Assembly (NCBI RefSeq): GCF_012396125.1
Contig: NZ_JAAXOX010000014.1
Span: 46,244-110,243 of the forward strand
Direction: 5' to 3'
Source: Cellulomonas denverensis
GTDB taxonomy: Bacteria; Actinomycetota; Actinomycetes; Actinomycetales; Cellulomonadaceae
Length of the DNA stretch: 64,000 nucleotides
This document shows positions 1 through 9,387 of this stretch, in pieces. The position numbers were made by a program, and so were the translations under genes. Each line of letters opens with the position of its first letter. Position 1 is the stretch's first letter. The notes beneath the pieces were generated by a model, which was given only the letters and a program-made list of their open reading frames with translations, was not told the origin of the DNA and made no database searches.

Positions 1-808
1 GCCCGTCGGCCGGCACCCGGCCGCCCGGGCGGACGATGACGACGTCCCCCAGGGCGAGCGAGGACGGAGCGACCGTGACGACGGAGTCGCCGTCGACCTT
101 CTCCGCCTCGTCCGGCAGCAGCGCCGCCAGGGAGTCCAGAGCGGAGGAGGTCTGCGCCAGGGACCGCATCTCCAGCCAGTGGCCGAGCAGCATGATCACG
201 ACCAGCAGGGCCAGCTCCCACCAGAAGTCCAGCTCGTGCGAGAGCACCCCGAGGGTCGCGCCCCAGGAGGCGACGAACGCCACGGTGATCGCCATCCCGA
301 TGAGCAGCATCATCCCCGGCTTGCGGGCCCGGAACTCAGCGACCGCTCCGGTGAGGAACGGCCGTCCGCCCCACAGGTAGATCACGGTGCCGAGGGCCGG
401 CGCGACCCAGGTGAGCCCCGGGACGTCGGGGAGGGCATAGCCGAGCAGGTCGGCGAACATCCCGCTGAGCAGGACCGTCGGCACGGCGAGCGCGAGGTTG
501 ATCCAGAACAGGCGCCGGAACAGGGCGACGTGGTCACCGTGACCACCGCCGTGTGCCCCGTGCCCGCCGTGGCCACCCTCGGCGCCCATGTGCTCGCCAT
601 GGTGGCTCGCGGAGGGCCGGTGCTCGGCGTCGTGCCCATCCACATGCGCGGGCATGTGGTGGCCCTCGTGCTCCATCTGGCCGGCGTCGTGCCCACCGTG
701 GCGGTCGTGAGCCAGCGGATCAGTGTCCTCGACGGACAGCTCGTGCCGCTGGCTCGCGCTGCTGCGTCGTTCGCCGTGCACGTCGTGGCCCTGGTGCGCG
801 TTGCTCAT
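1..808 (-). CDS. CopB-like heavy-metal (copper) P-type ATPase, N-terminal part, runs off the window
   Basis: The reading frame opens at an ATG at 808 behind an AGGAG ribosome site and is still open at base 1, so only about 269 residues are visible. The first ~95 residues are extremely His-rich (many HxH, GHGG and HHG motifs), followed by transmembrane segments and the start of the actuator domain. It lacks a Cys-type HMA domain. The layout matches CopB-type P1B ATPases, which export copper across the plasma membrane. The catalytic DKTGT and CPx regions lie outside the window. It is clearly paralogous to the ATPase at 27669-29687. A CsoR-type box lies 44 bp upstream, so Cu(I)-responsive repression is inferred. 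Confidence 0.9.
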   Translation of the reverse strand, partial: MSNAHQGHDVHGERRSSASQRHELSVEDTDPLAHDRHGGHDAGQMEHEGHHMPAHVDGHDAEHRPSASHHGEHMGAEGGHGGHGAHGGGHGDHVALFRRLFWINLALAVPTVLLSGMFADLLGYALPDVPGLTWVAPALGTVIYLWGGRPFLTGAVAEFRARKPGMMLLIGMAITVAFVASWGATLGVLSHELDFWWELALLVVIMLLGHWLEMRSLAQTSSALDSLAALLPDEAEKVDGDSVVTVAPSSLALGDVVIVRPGGRVPADG

Positions 809-851
809 GGCTCTTCTCCTCGACCCGTGCTCCACCGTCATCTGCGCAAAA

Positions 852-868
852 ATACCCCCAGGGGGTAT
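852..868 (-). promoter_or_regulatory. CsoR-type operator upstream of the CopB-like ATPase
   Basis: ATACCCCCAGGGGGTAT is a near-perfect inverted repeat matching the G/C-tract operators bound by copper-sensing CsoR repressors. Two almost identical boxes lie before the other copper ATPases, at 31175-31191 and 39855-39871. The single csoR of the window (31291-31569) is the likely binder; this is inference from motif and family. Confidence 0.8.
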
Positions 869-939
869 ATGAGCAGCCAACGGCGTGCTCATGGCCGGTA
901 TTCCCGGCTCGGGGGCACCTCGACGCCGAGCGGGTCAGG

Positions 940-1581
940 TCAGGGGGTCGGGCACGAGCGCAGCGCGGTGCCCTCGAAGTCCGGTACGGGGCGCGCGTCG
1001 GCCTCGGCCGCCGTTGCTGCGATGCCCTTGCGCTCGATGTCCTCGATGAGCCAGTCCATCTCGGCGATCTCCCGCTGCTGAGCCTCGATGATATCGACGG
1101 CGAGCTCGCACACCCGGACGTCGTCGATCTGGGCCCGCTCGGAGCGGGTGATAGCCAGGGAGTGGTGCGGGATCATCGCGCGCATGAATGCGGTGTCGCC
1201 GACCGTGACCTGGCTGCGGTCGAGGGCGACGCCGCCGGCAAGGAGCAGCACGCTGACGGCGACCACGGCGATGTTCGCCTTCGCGTTCTTGTACATGTTC
1301 AGCATCCAGGCGAGCATGATCAGCCCCATCGTGCCGCCCATGGTGACCGCCATGAAGACCCGGCTCTGGCTGAACCGGACGTGATCCAGCTCCCACGAGC
1401 CGACGAACATCACCCAGTACATGACCACCATGGCCGTGAGGATCATGGCGGCGAACCGCAGGTACATGCCCTTCATCTGATGGCCCTGCCCACCGCCGTG
1501 CCGCTCACCCCCGTGATGGGCGCCGTCACCGTCGTGCTCGTCGTTCATCGACTCGCCATCGTGCTCACGCTGCACGGACAT
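940..1581 (-). CDS. DUF305 membrane protein
   Basis: A 213-residue protein. A His/Asp-rich N terminus (~35 residues) is followed by three hydrophobic helices, then a DUF305 region with the family motif FMRAMIPHHS and a second conserved stretch ending in EIAEMDWLI. DUF305 proteins are ferritin-like helical bundles often found in copper islands; their chemistry is not settled. The start at 1581 has a GAGGAG site 8 nt upstream. An insertion sequence ends 18 bp before this start, so the original promoter has been separated from the gene. The gene presumably formed a unit with the copper-storage gene on the far side of the element. Confidence 0.85.
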   Translation of the reverse strand: MSVQREHDGESMNDEHDGDGAHHGGERHGGGQGHQMKGMYLRFAAMILTAMVVMYWVMFVGSWELDHVRFSQSRVFMAVTMGGTMGLIMLAWMLNMYKNAKANIAVVAVSVLLLAGGVALDRSQVTVGDTAFMRAMIPHHSLAITRSERAQIDDVRVCELAVDIIEAQQREIAEMDWLIEDIERKGIAATAAEADARPVPDFEGTALRSCPTP

Positions 1582-1599
1582 CGCTGCGTCTCCTCGTCT

Positions 1600-2519
1600 G
1601 GAGCCTGACCCGGTTTCCCGGACAGTTCGGGTTGGGTGATCATGCCGCCGCGGTGGCGGCGGTGTGAAGGTCCTCGAAGTCGTTCGGGGACCGGTAGTCC
1701 AGGCCGGAGTGGCGCCGGAGAGGGTTGTAGAAGCCTTCGATCCATTCGAAGATCGCCGCGGCGAGCTCCTCGCGGCAGGCCCAGGAGCGGCGGTCCAGGA
1801 GCTCGCGCTGCATGGTCGACCGGAAGGACTCCATCATCGTGTTGTCCACGCTCGAGGCGACCCGCCCCATGGATCCGAGCAGGCCGGCCGAGCGCAGCCG
1901 GTGGCCGAAGATCCACGACGTGTACTGGGCTCCGCGGTCTGCGTGGACGATCGCGCCGGGCCCCGGCCGGCGGGTCCAGATCGCCATCTGCAGCGCGTCG
2001 ACGACGAGCTCGGAGCGCATGTGGTCCGCGATCGACCACCCGACGATCTTGCGGGTGAACACGTCCAGGACCGCGGCGCAGTAGACCTTCCCGGTGTTCG
2101 TCGGGTGCTCGGTGATGTCGGTGCACCACAACCGGTCCGGACCGTCGGCGACGAACCGGCGCTGGACCAGGTCCTCGTGCGGGGCCGGCGCCGGGTGGTG
2201 ACGAGCGCGCTTGCGCCGGTGGCTGATGCCGCTGACCTGCGCGGCCCGCATCAGCCGCGCGACCCTCTTGCGGCCGCAGGCGATGCCCATGCCCAGGCGC
2301 AGCTCGGCATGGACCCGCGGGGCGCCGTAGGAGCACCGCGACATCTGGTGGACTGCCACGATCGTGGCCGTCAGCTCGGCGTCGGCGACCGCTCGGGCGG
2401 ACGGGGGTCGGACCTGCCAGTCGTAGTAGCCGGACCGGCTTGGCTGCAGGCACAAGGACTCCTCTCGGAGATGACATCGTCACCTCAGGACAGGTGTCCG
2501 GGGAAGCGGGTCAGGCTCC
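1600..2519 (-). mobile_element. IS3-family element, internally deleted copy (920 bp)
   Basis: The ends are inverted repeats beginning GGAGCCTGACCCG, the same ends as the 1266-bp copy at 18935-20200. The insertion is flanked by a direct TCT duplication (1597-1599 and 2520-2522). About 346 bp are missing: after the first six codons of orfA the sequence jumps into the fifteenth or so codon of orfB, so orfA is absent and only orfB remains. Without OrfA the copy is probably not autonomous, but the intact ends and target duplication show that it entered as a unit or shrank in place. Confidence 0.9.
1640..2455 (-). CDS. IS3-family transposase OrfB (integrase core), orfA lost
   Basis: Residues from about 25 onward align with OrfB of the copy at 19285-20160. 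An HTH_21-like region is followed by the rve DDE core: the first Asp in WCTDITE, the second in HADRG, and Glu in MMESF. The first ~8 residues come from a different frame because the gene is fused to the beginning of orfA by the internal deletion. It has no visible ribosome site of its own and would depend on readthrough from the element end. Function in transposition is doubtful without OrfA. Confidence 0.85.
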   Translation of the reverse strand: MCLQPSRSGYYDWQVRPPSARAVADAELTATIVAVHQMSRCSYGAPRVHAELRLGMGIACGRKRVARLMRAAQVSGISHRRKRARHHPAPAPHEDLVQRRFVADGPDRLWCTDITEHPTNTGKVYCAAVLDVFTRKIVGWSIADHMRSELVVDALQMAIWTRRPGPGAIVHADRGAQYTSWIFGHRLRSAGLLGSMGRVASSVDNTMMESFRSTMQRELLDRRSWACREELAAAIFEWIEGFYNPLRRHSGLDYRSPNDFEDLHTAATAAA

Positions 2520-2600
2520 TCTCGCTCCTACCTGCCGGGGTGTCGGACGGACTCACGGGGTGCTGCGGGCGGGATGCCCGCCGGCACCGCGTGGACGGGC

Positions 2601-3002
2601 TCAGCGGATGGCCGCGAGGAGCTCGGCGCAGGCGGCCTCGCAGTCCCGGCACGCCTCGGCGCAGATGCGGCAGTGCTCGTGCATGCCCGCGTGCTGCTCG
2701 CACTCGTCGCCGCAGGCCCGGCACGCGGCGATGCAGGCCTCGAGGTGAGCCCGGGTGATGTTGGCGTCATAGCCGGTGTGGCGGGACAGGATCCGCGCCG
2801 TGGCCGCGCAGCTGTCGGCGCAGTCGAGGTTGGACCGGATGCACTTGCGCAGGTCGGCGACCATCTCCTCACTCAGACACGCGTCCGCGCACGCGGTACA
2901 CGCCTGCGAGCAGGCGACCAGGGACTCGATGACGCGAGCCAGCAGCTGGCGGTCGAGGTTGATGGTCGCGGGGTAGGTGTCGAGCATCTGCGTGGTCTTC
3001 AC
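2601..3002 (-). CDS. Four-helix-bundle copper-storage-type protein (Csp/DUF326)
   Basis: A 133-residue protein with about 16 cysteines in CxxxC and CxxC spacing along predicted helices (for example SQACTACADAC, CRACGDECEQH, CRICAEACRDC), the hallmark of Csp proteins that bind many Cu(I) ions inside a four-helix bundle. There is no signal peptide, so it resembles cytosolic Csp3. The GTG start at 3002 is chosen because a perfect AGGAGG lies 5 nt upstream; longer upstream frames lack this and lose the family fit. It lies upstream of the DUF305 gene in the same direction, now separated by an IS. Confidence 0.9.
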   Translation of the reverse strand: MKTTQMLDTYPATINLDRQLLARVIESLVACSQACTACADACLSEEMVADLRKCIRSNLDCADSCAATARILSRHTGYDANITRAHLEACIAACRACGDECEQHAGMHEHCRICAEACRDCEAACAELLAAIR

Positions 3003-3192
3003 GACGGCCTCCTGATTTGCGGATCGTGCGGCACATCGATCGCTCGTGCGCCGCGGGGACCCTTTCGACGCTATGGACAGGGCCGCGTGTTCGCGCGGTG
3101 AGAGGGACGGCGCCGCCATGAAGGTTCGATGAGGGTCTCTCCGGCGGACGGCCGCGCAAGGGCGAACGCGCGTCAGGCCGTGAATCCGACGG

Positions 3193-3657
3193 CTACGCCG
3201 CAGGGCCGGCGGGCACGGGGTCAGAGCGCTGGATGACGTTGCCGACGAGTCGGTCGGGCAGTCGCGCGACGCCCGGACCGCCGCACCGGAGCCAGCGCGC
3301 GAGCTCGCCGGTGACTTCATCCCCGGCGAGGCGTTCGAACCACACCGGTCGTGCGCCGGTGCGGCGGCATGCACCGGACGGACGAGCGACCACGACGTCG
3401 CCGCGATCGCACGCGTCGAGGCAGTCGACGGTCGTCAGGCGAGCCACGCCGGAGTCGGCCAGGTGCCTCAGGCGCTGCAGCTGGCCACCCGGGGCGGTGT
3501 CAGCTTCGCCCAGGGTCTCTCCGGCACACAGACTGCACGCGGTGAGGCCGGGCAGGTTCTTCCTTGTCAAACGGGGAGTTCGGCACCGGGCGACGGTACG
3601 TCCGCACCTAGCGCTTCGCCGCAGCGCCGGTGGCAGACGCACGCGACAGGAGGCCAC
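3193..3657 (-). CDS. (2Fe-2S) ferredoxin-domain protein, thioredoxin-like fold
   Basis: Up to 154 residues. The recognisable domain starts near residue 35 with CSLCAGET and continues to DCLDACDRGD about 40 residues later. This gives the four-Cys spacing of thioredoxin-fold [2Fe-2S] proteins, followed by RPVWFERLAGDE, a conserved stretch of actinobacterial relatives. A TTG at about residue 32 is the more likely start, as the N-terminal extension is Arg-rich and unlike the family. It probably binds an iron-sulfur cluster; partner and role are unknown. It shares direction with the copper-storage gene but lies 190 bp upstream. Confidence 0.65.
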   Translation of the reverse strand: MASCRVRLPPALRRSARCGRTVARCRTPRLTRKNLPGLTACSLCAGETLGEADTAPGGQLQRLRHLADSGVARLTTVDCLDACDRGDVVVARPSGACRRTGARPVWFERLAGDEVTGELARWLRCGGPGVARLPDRLVGNVIQRSDPVPAGPAA

Positions 3658-3701
3658 CTTTTCGTGCGGGGTGGCCTCCTGCCGGTCGTGCTGCGGGCTG
3701 C

Positions 3702-3864
3702 TCAGAGGGACCGCAGCAGGTTCTCCATCTCGGTGATCTCTATGTTCTGGTCGTCCCTGATCGTCCGGGCGAGTGCCAGGGCGTCGGGGTCTGCGCCCTC
3801 GCCGATCTGGGCCTGGGCCATCTCGACGGCGCCGCGGTGGTGGGCGACCATGAGCTCGAGGAAC
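3702..3864 (-). pseudogene. Truncated DUF305 protein (C-terminal remnant)
   Basis: The frame reads FLELMVAHHRGAVEMAQAQ and ends with DQNIEITEMENLLRSL and a stop. This is the second half of a DUF305 domain, with its conserved MxxHHxxAV and TxxQxxEIxxM motifs. The upstream part of the gene is missing: the frame meets the end of the IS at 3865, and no matching 5' part occurs on the other side of that element (5216 onward). The remnant has no start and cannot be expressed as a DUF305 protein. Confidence 0.85.
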
Positions 3865-3873
3865 TGAACCGCC

Positions 3874-5164
<1,291 letters not shown>

Positions 5165-5272
5165 GACTCTCATCCTCCGGGGATTGAGAGCCTCCATGGA
5201 AGCCGGGGCGGTTCACTTCGCTCCGTGCGTGCAGTCTCTCAACCGAGATGCGTCATGGGCCGGGGCAGGGCG

Positions 5273-5872
5273 TCAGAGGCCGAAGGCTCCGCCGCTGACG
5301 AGGATGACGATGCCCAGGCCGATCAGAACGATCGGGAACAGCACGTGTTCCCAGCGTTCGAGGACTTCGGCGATCGGTCGGCGCGTGGCGATGAACTTGG
5401 CCAGCATGACGAGGATCGCGACGAGCAGGAGGAAGACGACACAGTAGGCGACCACGGCTACGGGTCCCACGTTGAGGAAGACCGGGACGTAGACGCCGAT
5501 GTTGTCTCCTCCGTTGGCGAAGGTGACCGCGGCGACGGTCAAGACGCCGACGTTCTTGCCCTCAACCTTGGCGTCATCGTCATCGTCGTCGCTCCCGCGC
5601 CAGGCCCGCCATGCGGCCCACAGGCCTAGGGCCAGGGGGATGAGCCCGAAGTAGGGGATGGCTTCTTCAGGAAGGAATGCTCCCGCGCCCAGTGACACGA
5701 GCACGGCGGTGCCCAGGATGCCGGCGAACCCGAGGTACTGGCCTGCGGTGATCCGGGCCGTCGTCCCGCGTTGCCCTGCGCCCCGGGCGAAGAACAGCGA
5801 GAGCACGATGATGTCGTCGATGTTGGTGGCAACGAACAGGCCGATCGCCTGCAGGACCGAGGAAACGATCAC
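5273..5872 (-). CDS. cadD: CadD-family cadmium resistance transporter
   Basis: 199 residues, with five to six hydrophobic segments in the LysE-superfamily arrangement, a conserved start (ATNIDDIIVLSLFFA), and a second conserved segment (TFANGGDNIGVYVPVF). These Asp/Asn-containing motifs are typical of CadD cadmium exporters. A highly acidic run of Asp residues lies in the central cytoplasmic loop and may bind metal. Its ATG overlaps the stop of the upstream regulator by 4 nt, implying a translationally coupled two-gene cadmium operon. Confidence 0.9.
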   Translation of the reverse strand: MIVSSVLQAIGLFVATNIDDIIVLSLFFARGAGQRGTTARITAGQYLGFAGILGTAVLVSLGAGAFLPEEAIPYFGLIPLALGLWAAWRAWRGSDDDDDDAKVEGKNVGVLTVAAVTFANGGDNIGVYVPVFLNVGPVAVVAYCVVFLLLVAILVMLAKFIATRRPIAEVLERWEHVLFPIVLIGLGIVILVSGGAFGL

Positions 5873-6228
5873 GCGTCAGGCTCCGCGTTGGCGCACCCGG
5901 GAACAGGGCAGGCAGGATCGATGCAGGGAGCGTTCTCGTTCACGGCGAGGGTGACCTCGACCAGTGCGTTGAGCGCCCGTGCCAGGTGCGGGTCGGCGAT
6001 CTCGTAACGTGTCTGGCGGCCCTCGGGCTCGGCGACCACGATGCCGCAGTCGCGCAGGCAAGCCAGATGGTTCGACACGTTCGAGCGCGTCAGCCCGAGG
6101 TCGCGTGCCAGCTCTGCCGGATAGGCGGGCCGCTCCAACAACGCCATCAGGAGCCGTGACCGTGTTGGGTCGGCCATTGCCCGGCCCAACCGGTTCATCA
6201 CGTCCAGGCGAGTAGCAATGCTCAGCAT
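5869..6228 (-). CDS. cmtR: CmtR-like Cd(II)/Pb(II)-sensing ArsR-family repressor
   Basis: A 119-residue winged-helix repressor. The recognition region reads LTRSNVSNHLACLRDC, placing Cys57 and Cys61 in the DNA-binding helix, and a third cysteine falls at 102 (NAPC). These are the positions used by mycobacterial CmtR to bind Cd(II) and Pb(II). Two more Cys follow near the C terminus. The protein should release its operator when it binds metal and thereby induce cadD. The ATG at 6228 gives the family length; a dyad lies directly upstream. Confidence 0.9.
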   Translation of the reverse strand: MLSIATRLDVMNRLGRAMADPTRSRLLMALLERPAYPAELARDLGLTRSNVSNHLACLRDCGIVVAEPEGRQTRYEIADPHLARALNALVEVTLAVNENAPCIDPACPVPGCANAEPDA

Positions 6229-6247
6229 GTGCTGAACTATACAGCAC
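6229..6247. promoter_or_regulatory. Operator dyad upstream of cmtR
   Basis: GTGCTG and CAGCAC form inverted half-sites separated by 7 bp (AACTATA), immediately before the cmtR start. The position and the A/T-rich centre fit autorepression by an ArsR-family protein. Confidence 0.55.
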
Positions 6248-6495
6248 TGACTGAACCGGCAGCCTGTGCCGCAAACGAACGATTCCGCTACACGCGCCGG
6301 AGGGCCGGGCGGCGCGCGTCTGTGGCTTTCAGCGCTGGGTGGCGGGAATCTGTCGCCGCAATGTGGCGGTTGAGCTGGGCCCATGACATCGACGGGGGGC
6401 TACGGCCCAGAGGCAGCCATCGGCGGCGCCGTGATCATGTGTGCACCTTGCGGCTGACTGCGCTGCGGCGTTCGCGCGCAGGTACGGCGGATGCT

Positions 6496-6894
6496 TCAGG
6501 CGGTGGGGATGAGGTGACAGACCTGGGCGGGGGTGCACTGGTCAGGGTGCAGAGTCTTTGCCCGCGCGCTGAGCTGGCGCACCTGGGTTAACAGAGTCGT
6601 GAGCTCGGCGATCCGCCGCTCAAGATCGTGGGCGTGCTGTTCGAGCACTGCCGCGACGTGTGCGCACGGTGCGCCGGCGCTTTCGCGGGCAGAGACGACG
6701 TCGACGATCTCCGCCAGGGTCAGCCCGGCCGCCTGCGCGGCCTTCACGAACGCCAGCCGGTCGACCGCCCGGTGGTCGTACTCCCGGTAGCCCGACGCTT
6801 GGCGAGCCGGCGCTGGCAGCACGCCGGCACTCTCGTAGTAGCGGATCGTCTTGGTCGTCACGCCGGCCGTGGCGGCCAGCTCTCCGATGCGCAT
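6496..6894 (-). CDS. merR: MerR-family mercury-responsive regulator
   Basis: 132 residues. An N-terminal MerR helix-turn-helix (MRIGELAATAGVTTKTIRYYE) is followed by a long dimerisation helix and cysteines at 77, 120 and 126. The spacing is close to the three Hg(II)-ligand cysteines of MerR from Tn501/Tn21. The gene is divergent from merA across an 81-bp gap that contains a promoter with a 20-bp spacer, the type MerR activates by twisting DNA. It is therefore assigned to mercury rather than to another metal. Confidence 0.85.
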   Translation of the reverse strand: MRIGELAATAGVTTKTIRYYESAGVLPAPARQASGYREYDHRAVDRLAFVKAAQAAGLTLAEIVDVVSARESAGAPCAHVAAVLEQHAHDLERRIAELTTLLTQVRQLSARAKTLHPDQCTPAQVCHLIPTA

Positions 6895-6909
6895 GGTCAA
6901 CCGTAGACC

Positions 6910-6941
6910 TTGACCTTCCCCCGCACTGGAACGTCTACCGT
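6910..6941 (+). promoter_or_regulatory. merA promoter with long spacer and MerR dyad
   Basis: TTGACC (6910-6915) and TACCGT (6936-6941) are separated by 20 bp. The spacer carries the imperfect dyad GACCTTCC...GGAACGTC. This is the usual design of MerR-activated promoters. It lies between merR and merA. Confidence 0.65.
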
Positions 6942-6975
6942 CCGATGACCTGTCCGCGCGCGCGAGGAGAATGCC

Positions 6976-8346
6976 ATGGACGAGTACGACCTGATCGTCA
7001 TCGGGACCGGCGGCGCTGCGATGGCCGCGGGCATCGAGGCACGGTCCCGCGGCAACAGCGTCTTGCTCGTCGAGCACGGGCCGCTAGGCGGGACCTGCCT
7101 GAACATCGGTTGCGTGCCCAGCAAGAACCTCCTCGCCGCCGCCGGGCAGCGCCACCGTGCGGCCACGCACCCCTTTGAAGGCATCTCCACCAGCGCGGGC
7201 CCGGTCGCCTTGGGCGCCCTGATGGAGCAGAAGCAGGCCTTGATCGACCGCCTGCGCCAAGCGAAGTACGCCGACGTCGCCGACGCCCACGGCTTCCCGA
7301 TCCTGCAGGGCCACGCACGCTTCATCGACCAAGAGACACTGCAGGTCGACGGCCAGGCCCTGCGAGCACGGCACGGGTACGTCGTGGCCACCGGCGTGGC
7401 AGCACACATCCCGGACCTCCCGGGGTTGGGTGACGTGGCGTACCTGACCTCCACCACCGCGATGGAGCAGCAGGACCTACCCGCATCCATGGTGGTGCTC
7501 GGCGCCGGGTATGTCGGGCTCGAGCAGGCCCAGCTGTGGGCGCACCTCGGTGTCGCCGTCACCATCGTCGGACGCTTCGCGCCCCACGCGGAGCCGGAGG
7601 TTGCAGACGTGTTGCTCGGCGTGTTTCAGGACGAGGGCATCACCGTGGTGCAGGAGCGCGCGACGGAGGTGCGGGCGACTCACGACGGCGTTGAGGTCCG
7701 GACCGGGAGCGAGAGGCGGCTGACGGGCCAGCGGTTGCTCGTGGCGACCGGGCGCTTCGCCGACACGTCCGACCTGGCTCTCAATGCAGCAGGTGTTGCT
7801 ACTGACAGGCGCGGCTTCGTCGTCGTCGACGAGAACCAGCGGACCACCAACCCACGGGTCTTCGCGGCCGGGGACGTGTCCGGCGTCCCGCAGTACGTCT
7901 ACGTCGCAGCCCAGACAGGACACGTCGCCGCAGCCGGCGCGCTCGGCCAGCCCTCAGCAGTGGACTATCGAGGGCTGCCCGGCGTCACCTTCACCACGCC
8001 CCAGATCGCCAGCGCGGGACTGACGGAGGACCAAGCTCTCGCCGCTGGGCACGCCTGCGAATGCCGCGTCCTAGGAGCGCAAGACATCCCGCGCGCCCTG
8101 GTCAACCAGGACACCCGCGGTGTCCTCAAGCTCGTCATCGACGCCGAGAGCCGCAAGATCCTCGGGGTGCACGCTGCCCTGGACGGCGCAGGCGAACTGA
8201 TGCTCGCAGCGACCTACGCGATCAAGTTCGGCCTCACCGTGGACGACCTCGCCGACACTTGGGCCCCCTACCTAACGATGAGCGAAGCCCTGCGCATCGC
8301 CGCCGGCTTGTTCCGCTCAGCGCTGCCCACGAGCTGCTGCGCATAG
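6976..8346 (+). CDS. merA: Mercuric reductase (no N-terminal HMA domain)
   Basis: 456 residues of the pyridine nucleotide-disulfide oxidoreductase family. An FAD-binding GTGGAAMAAG motif is near the start, and the redox-active disulfide motif GTCLNIGCVPSK is at about 38-49. The NAD(P)-binding GAGYVGLEQ motif is central, and a C-terminal Cys-Cys pair (TSCCA) delivers Hg(II) to the active site. It reduces Hg(II) to volatile Hg(0) in the cytoplasm. The N-terminal HMA domain found in many MerA proteins is absent. A GAGGAG site precedes the ATG. No merT/P transporter is present nearby, so the operon is minimal. Confidence 0.93.
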   Translation: MDEYDLIVIGTGGAAMAAGIEARSRGNSVLLVEHGPLGGTCLNIGCVPSKNLLAAAGQRHRAATHPFEGISTSAGPVALGALMEQKQALIDRLRQAKYADVADAHGFPILQGHARFIDQETLQVDGQALRARHGYVVATGVAAHIPDLPGLGDVAYLTSTTAMEQQDLPASMVVLGAGYVGLEQAQLWAHLGVAVTIVGRFAPHAEPEVADVLLGVFQDEGITVVQERATEVRATHDGVEVRTGSERRLTGQRLLVATGRFADTSDLALNAAGVATDRRGFVVVDENQRTTNPRVFAAGDVSGVPQYVYVAAQTGHVAAAGALGQPSAVDYRGLPGVTFTTPQIASAGLTEDQALAAGHACECRVLGAQDIPRALVNQDTRGVLKLVIDAESRKILGVHAALDGAGELMLAATYAIKFGLTVDDLADTWAPYLTMSEALRIAAGLFRSALPTSCCA

Positions 8347-8363
8347 GCACCCGAGCCGGCGCG

Positions 8364-8552
8364 TCACGGCTCGTGCGAGCCCGCGCCGACAGTGTCGCCC
8401 TTCAGCCTCAGGGCCACCCATAGGCCGCAAGGCCGACAGATGTACGACGCCCCGCCGTCCAACGCATGAAGAGCGCGGCGCGGCTTGCTGCGCCCGCAGC
8501 ACGAGCACTCCCTCGAGTCCTGGCTCATCACGCGATGCTCCCACTCCCGCAC
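8364..8552 (-). CDS. Small zinc-ribbon-like hypothetical protein
   Basis: A 62-residue frame (or 54 from the internal Met) with CSCC and, about 25 residues later, CRPC, the Cys pairing of a small zinc ribbon. Codon third positions are mostly G/C, supporting coding. It is convergent with merA, 17 bp past its stop, and opposite to the resolvase. No family is recognised. Confidence 0.45.
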   Translation of the reverse strand: MREWEHRVMSQDSRECSCCGRSKPRRALHALDGGASYICRPCGLWVALRLKGDTVGAGSHEP

Positions 8553-8602
8553 CAGAAGACACAGGGCCAGGCTGGGTCAACGCGTCAGACAGAGTTGAGC
8601 CT

Positions 8603-8626
8603 GTCCCACTTCCTTGGAAGTGGGAC
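8603..8626. repeat. Perfect 11-bp-arm palindrome upstream of the resolvase
   Basis: GTCCCACTTCC and GGAAGTGGGAC are separated by TT. The site lies 119 bp before the serine recombinase start, where Tn-family res sites usually sit, so it may be part of res. It could also be a terminator, but no T-run follows. Confidence 0.5.
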
Positions 8627-8744
8627 GAGCGGTCCAAGACTTGTTCGAGCCGAGGCGGCACGGCTGACGCGCCGTGCCAGAAGTAGGTCCCGAAATCGCG
8701 TCCCGTTGGTTCCGTACAGAGACGACCTTCGGTACGTTGGGCCG

Positions 8745-9374
8745 GTGGAGTTGGGCTACGCACGCGTCTCGACGGCGAAGCAGGACCTTGACCGGCAGGT
8801 CGAGGCGCTCGTGGCGGCCGGCGTCGCACGGGACAAGATCTTTTTGGACAAGAAGTCCGGCGCGACCACCGACCGGCCGGGCCTCCGGGCGGTGTTGGAG
8901 TACGCCCGTGAGGGCGACGTCATCGTCGTGCACACCCTGGACCGCCTGGGGCGCACGGTGCGCGACACCCTCAACCTGATCCACGACCTCACCGACCGCG
9001 GCGTCGGGGTCCGCAACCTCGCGGACCCGATCAAGGTCGACTCCGCGAACCCCAGCGACCCGATGGGACAGCTCGCGGTCGTCCTGCTGGCCCTGTTCGC
9101 GCAGATGGAACGGACCTACACCGTCGAGCGCGCCGCCCACGCTCGAGCTGTTGCCACAGCCAAGGGCCGGCGGATTGGCCGACCCGTCCTGGTCGACGCT
9201 GACAAGCTCGCCTACGCCGCCCACCTGCGTGAGGCCGGCCACTCCATCGCGGAGATCGTCGCCAAGACGGGGATCGCCCGCACCAGCCTGTACCGCCACC
9301 TGCCGCCTCGGGCCGTCGAGCACCTCACCGCTGCGCCGGCGACCGAGCAGGCGGCAGCGGAGTCCGCGAGGTAG
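8745..9374 (+). CDS. tniR: Serine recombinase (TniR-like resolvase)
   Basis: 209 residues. The N-terminal resolvase domain begins LGYARVSTAKQDLDRQ, with the catalytic Ser in ARVST, and continues through LDRLGRTVRDTL. A C-terminal helix-turn-helix (SIAEIVAKTGIARTSLYRHL) binds the recombination site. It should resolve transposition cointegrates. GTG at 8745 is the start, giving the canonical N terminus. It directly precedes tniA (14-bp gap) and lies beside merA, as in mercury transposons of the Tn5053 type. Confidence 0.88.
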   Translation: MELGYARVSTAKQDLDRQVEALVAAGVARDKIFLDKKSGATTDRPGLRAVLEYAREGDVIVVHTLDRLGRTVRDTLNLIHDLTDRGVGVRNLADPIKVDSANPSDPMGQLAVVLLALFAQMERTYTVERAAHARAVATAKGRRIGRPVLVDADKLAYAAHLREAGHSIAEIVAKTGIARTSLYRHLPPRAVEHLTAAPATEQAAAESAR

Positions 9375-9387
9375 CAAGGAGACAGCG

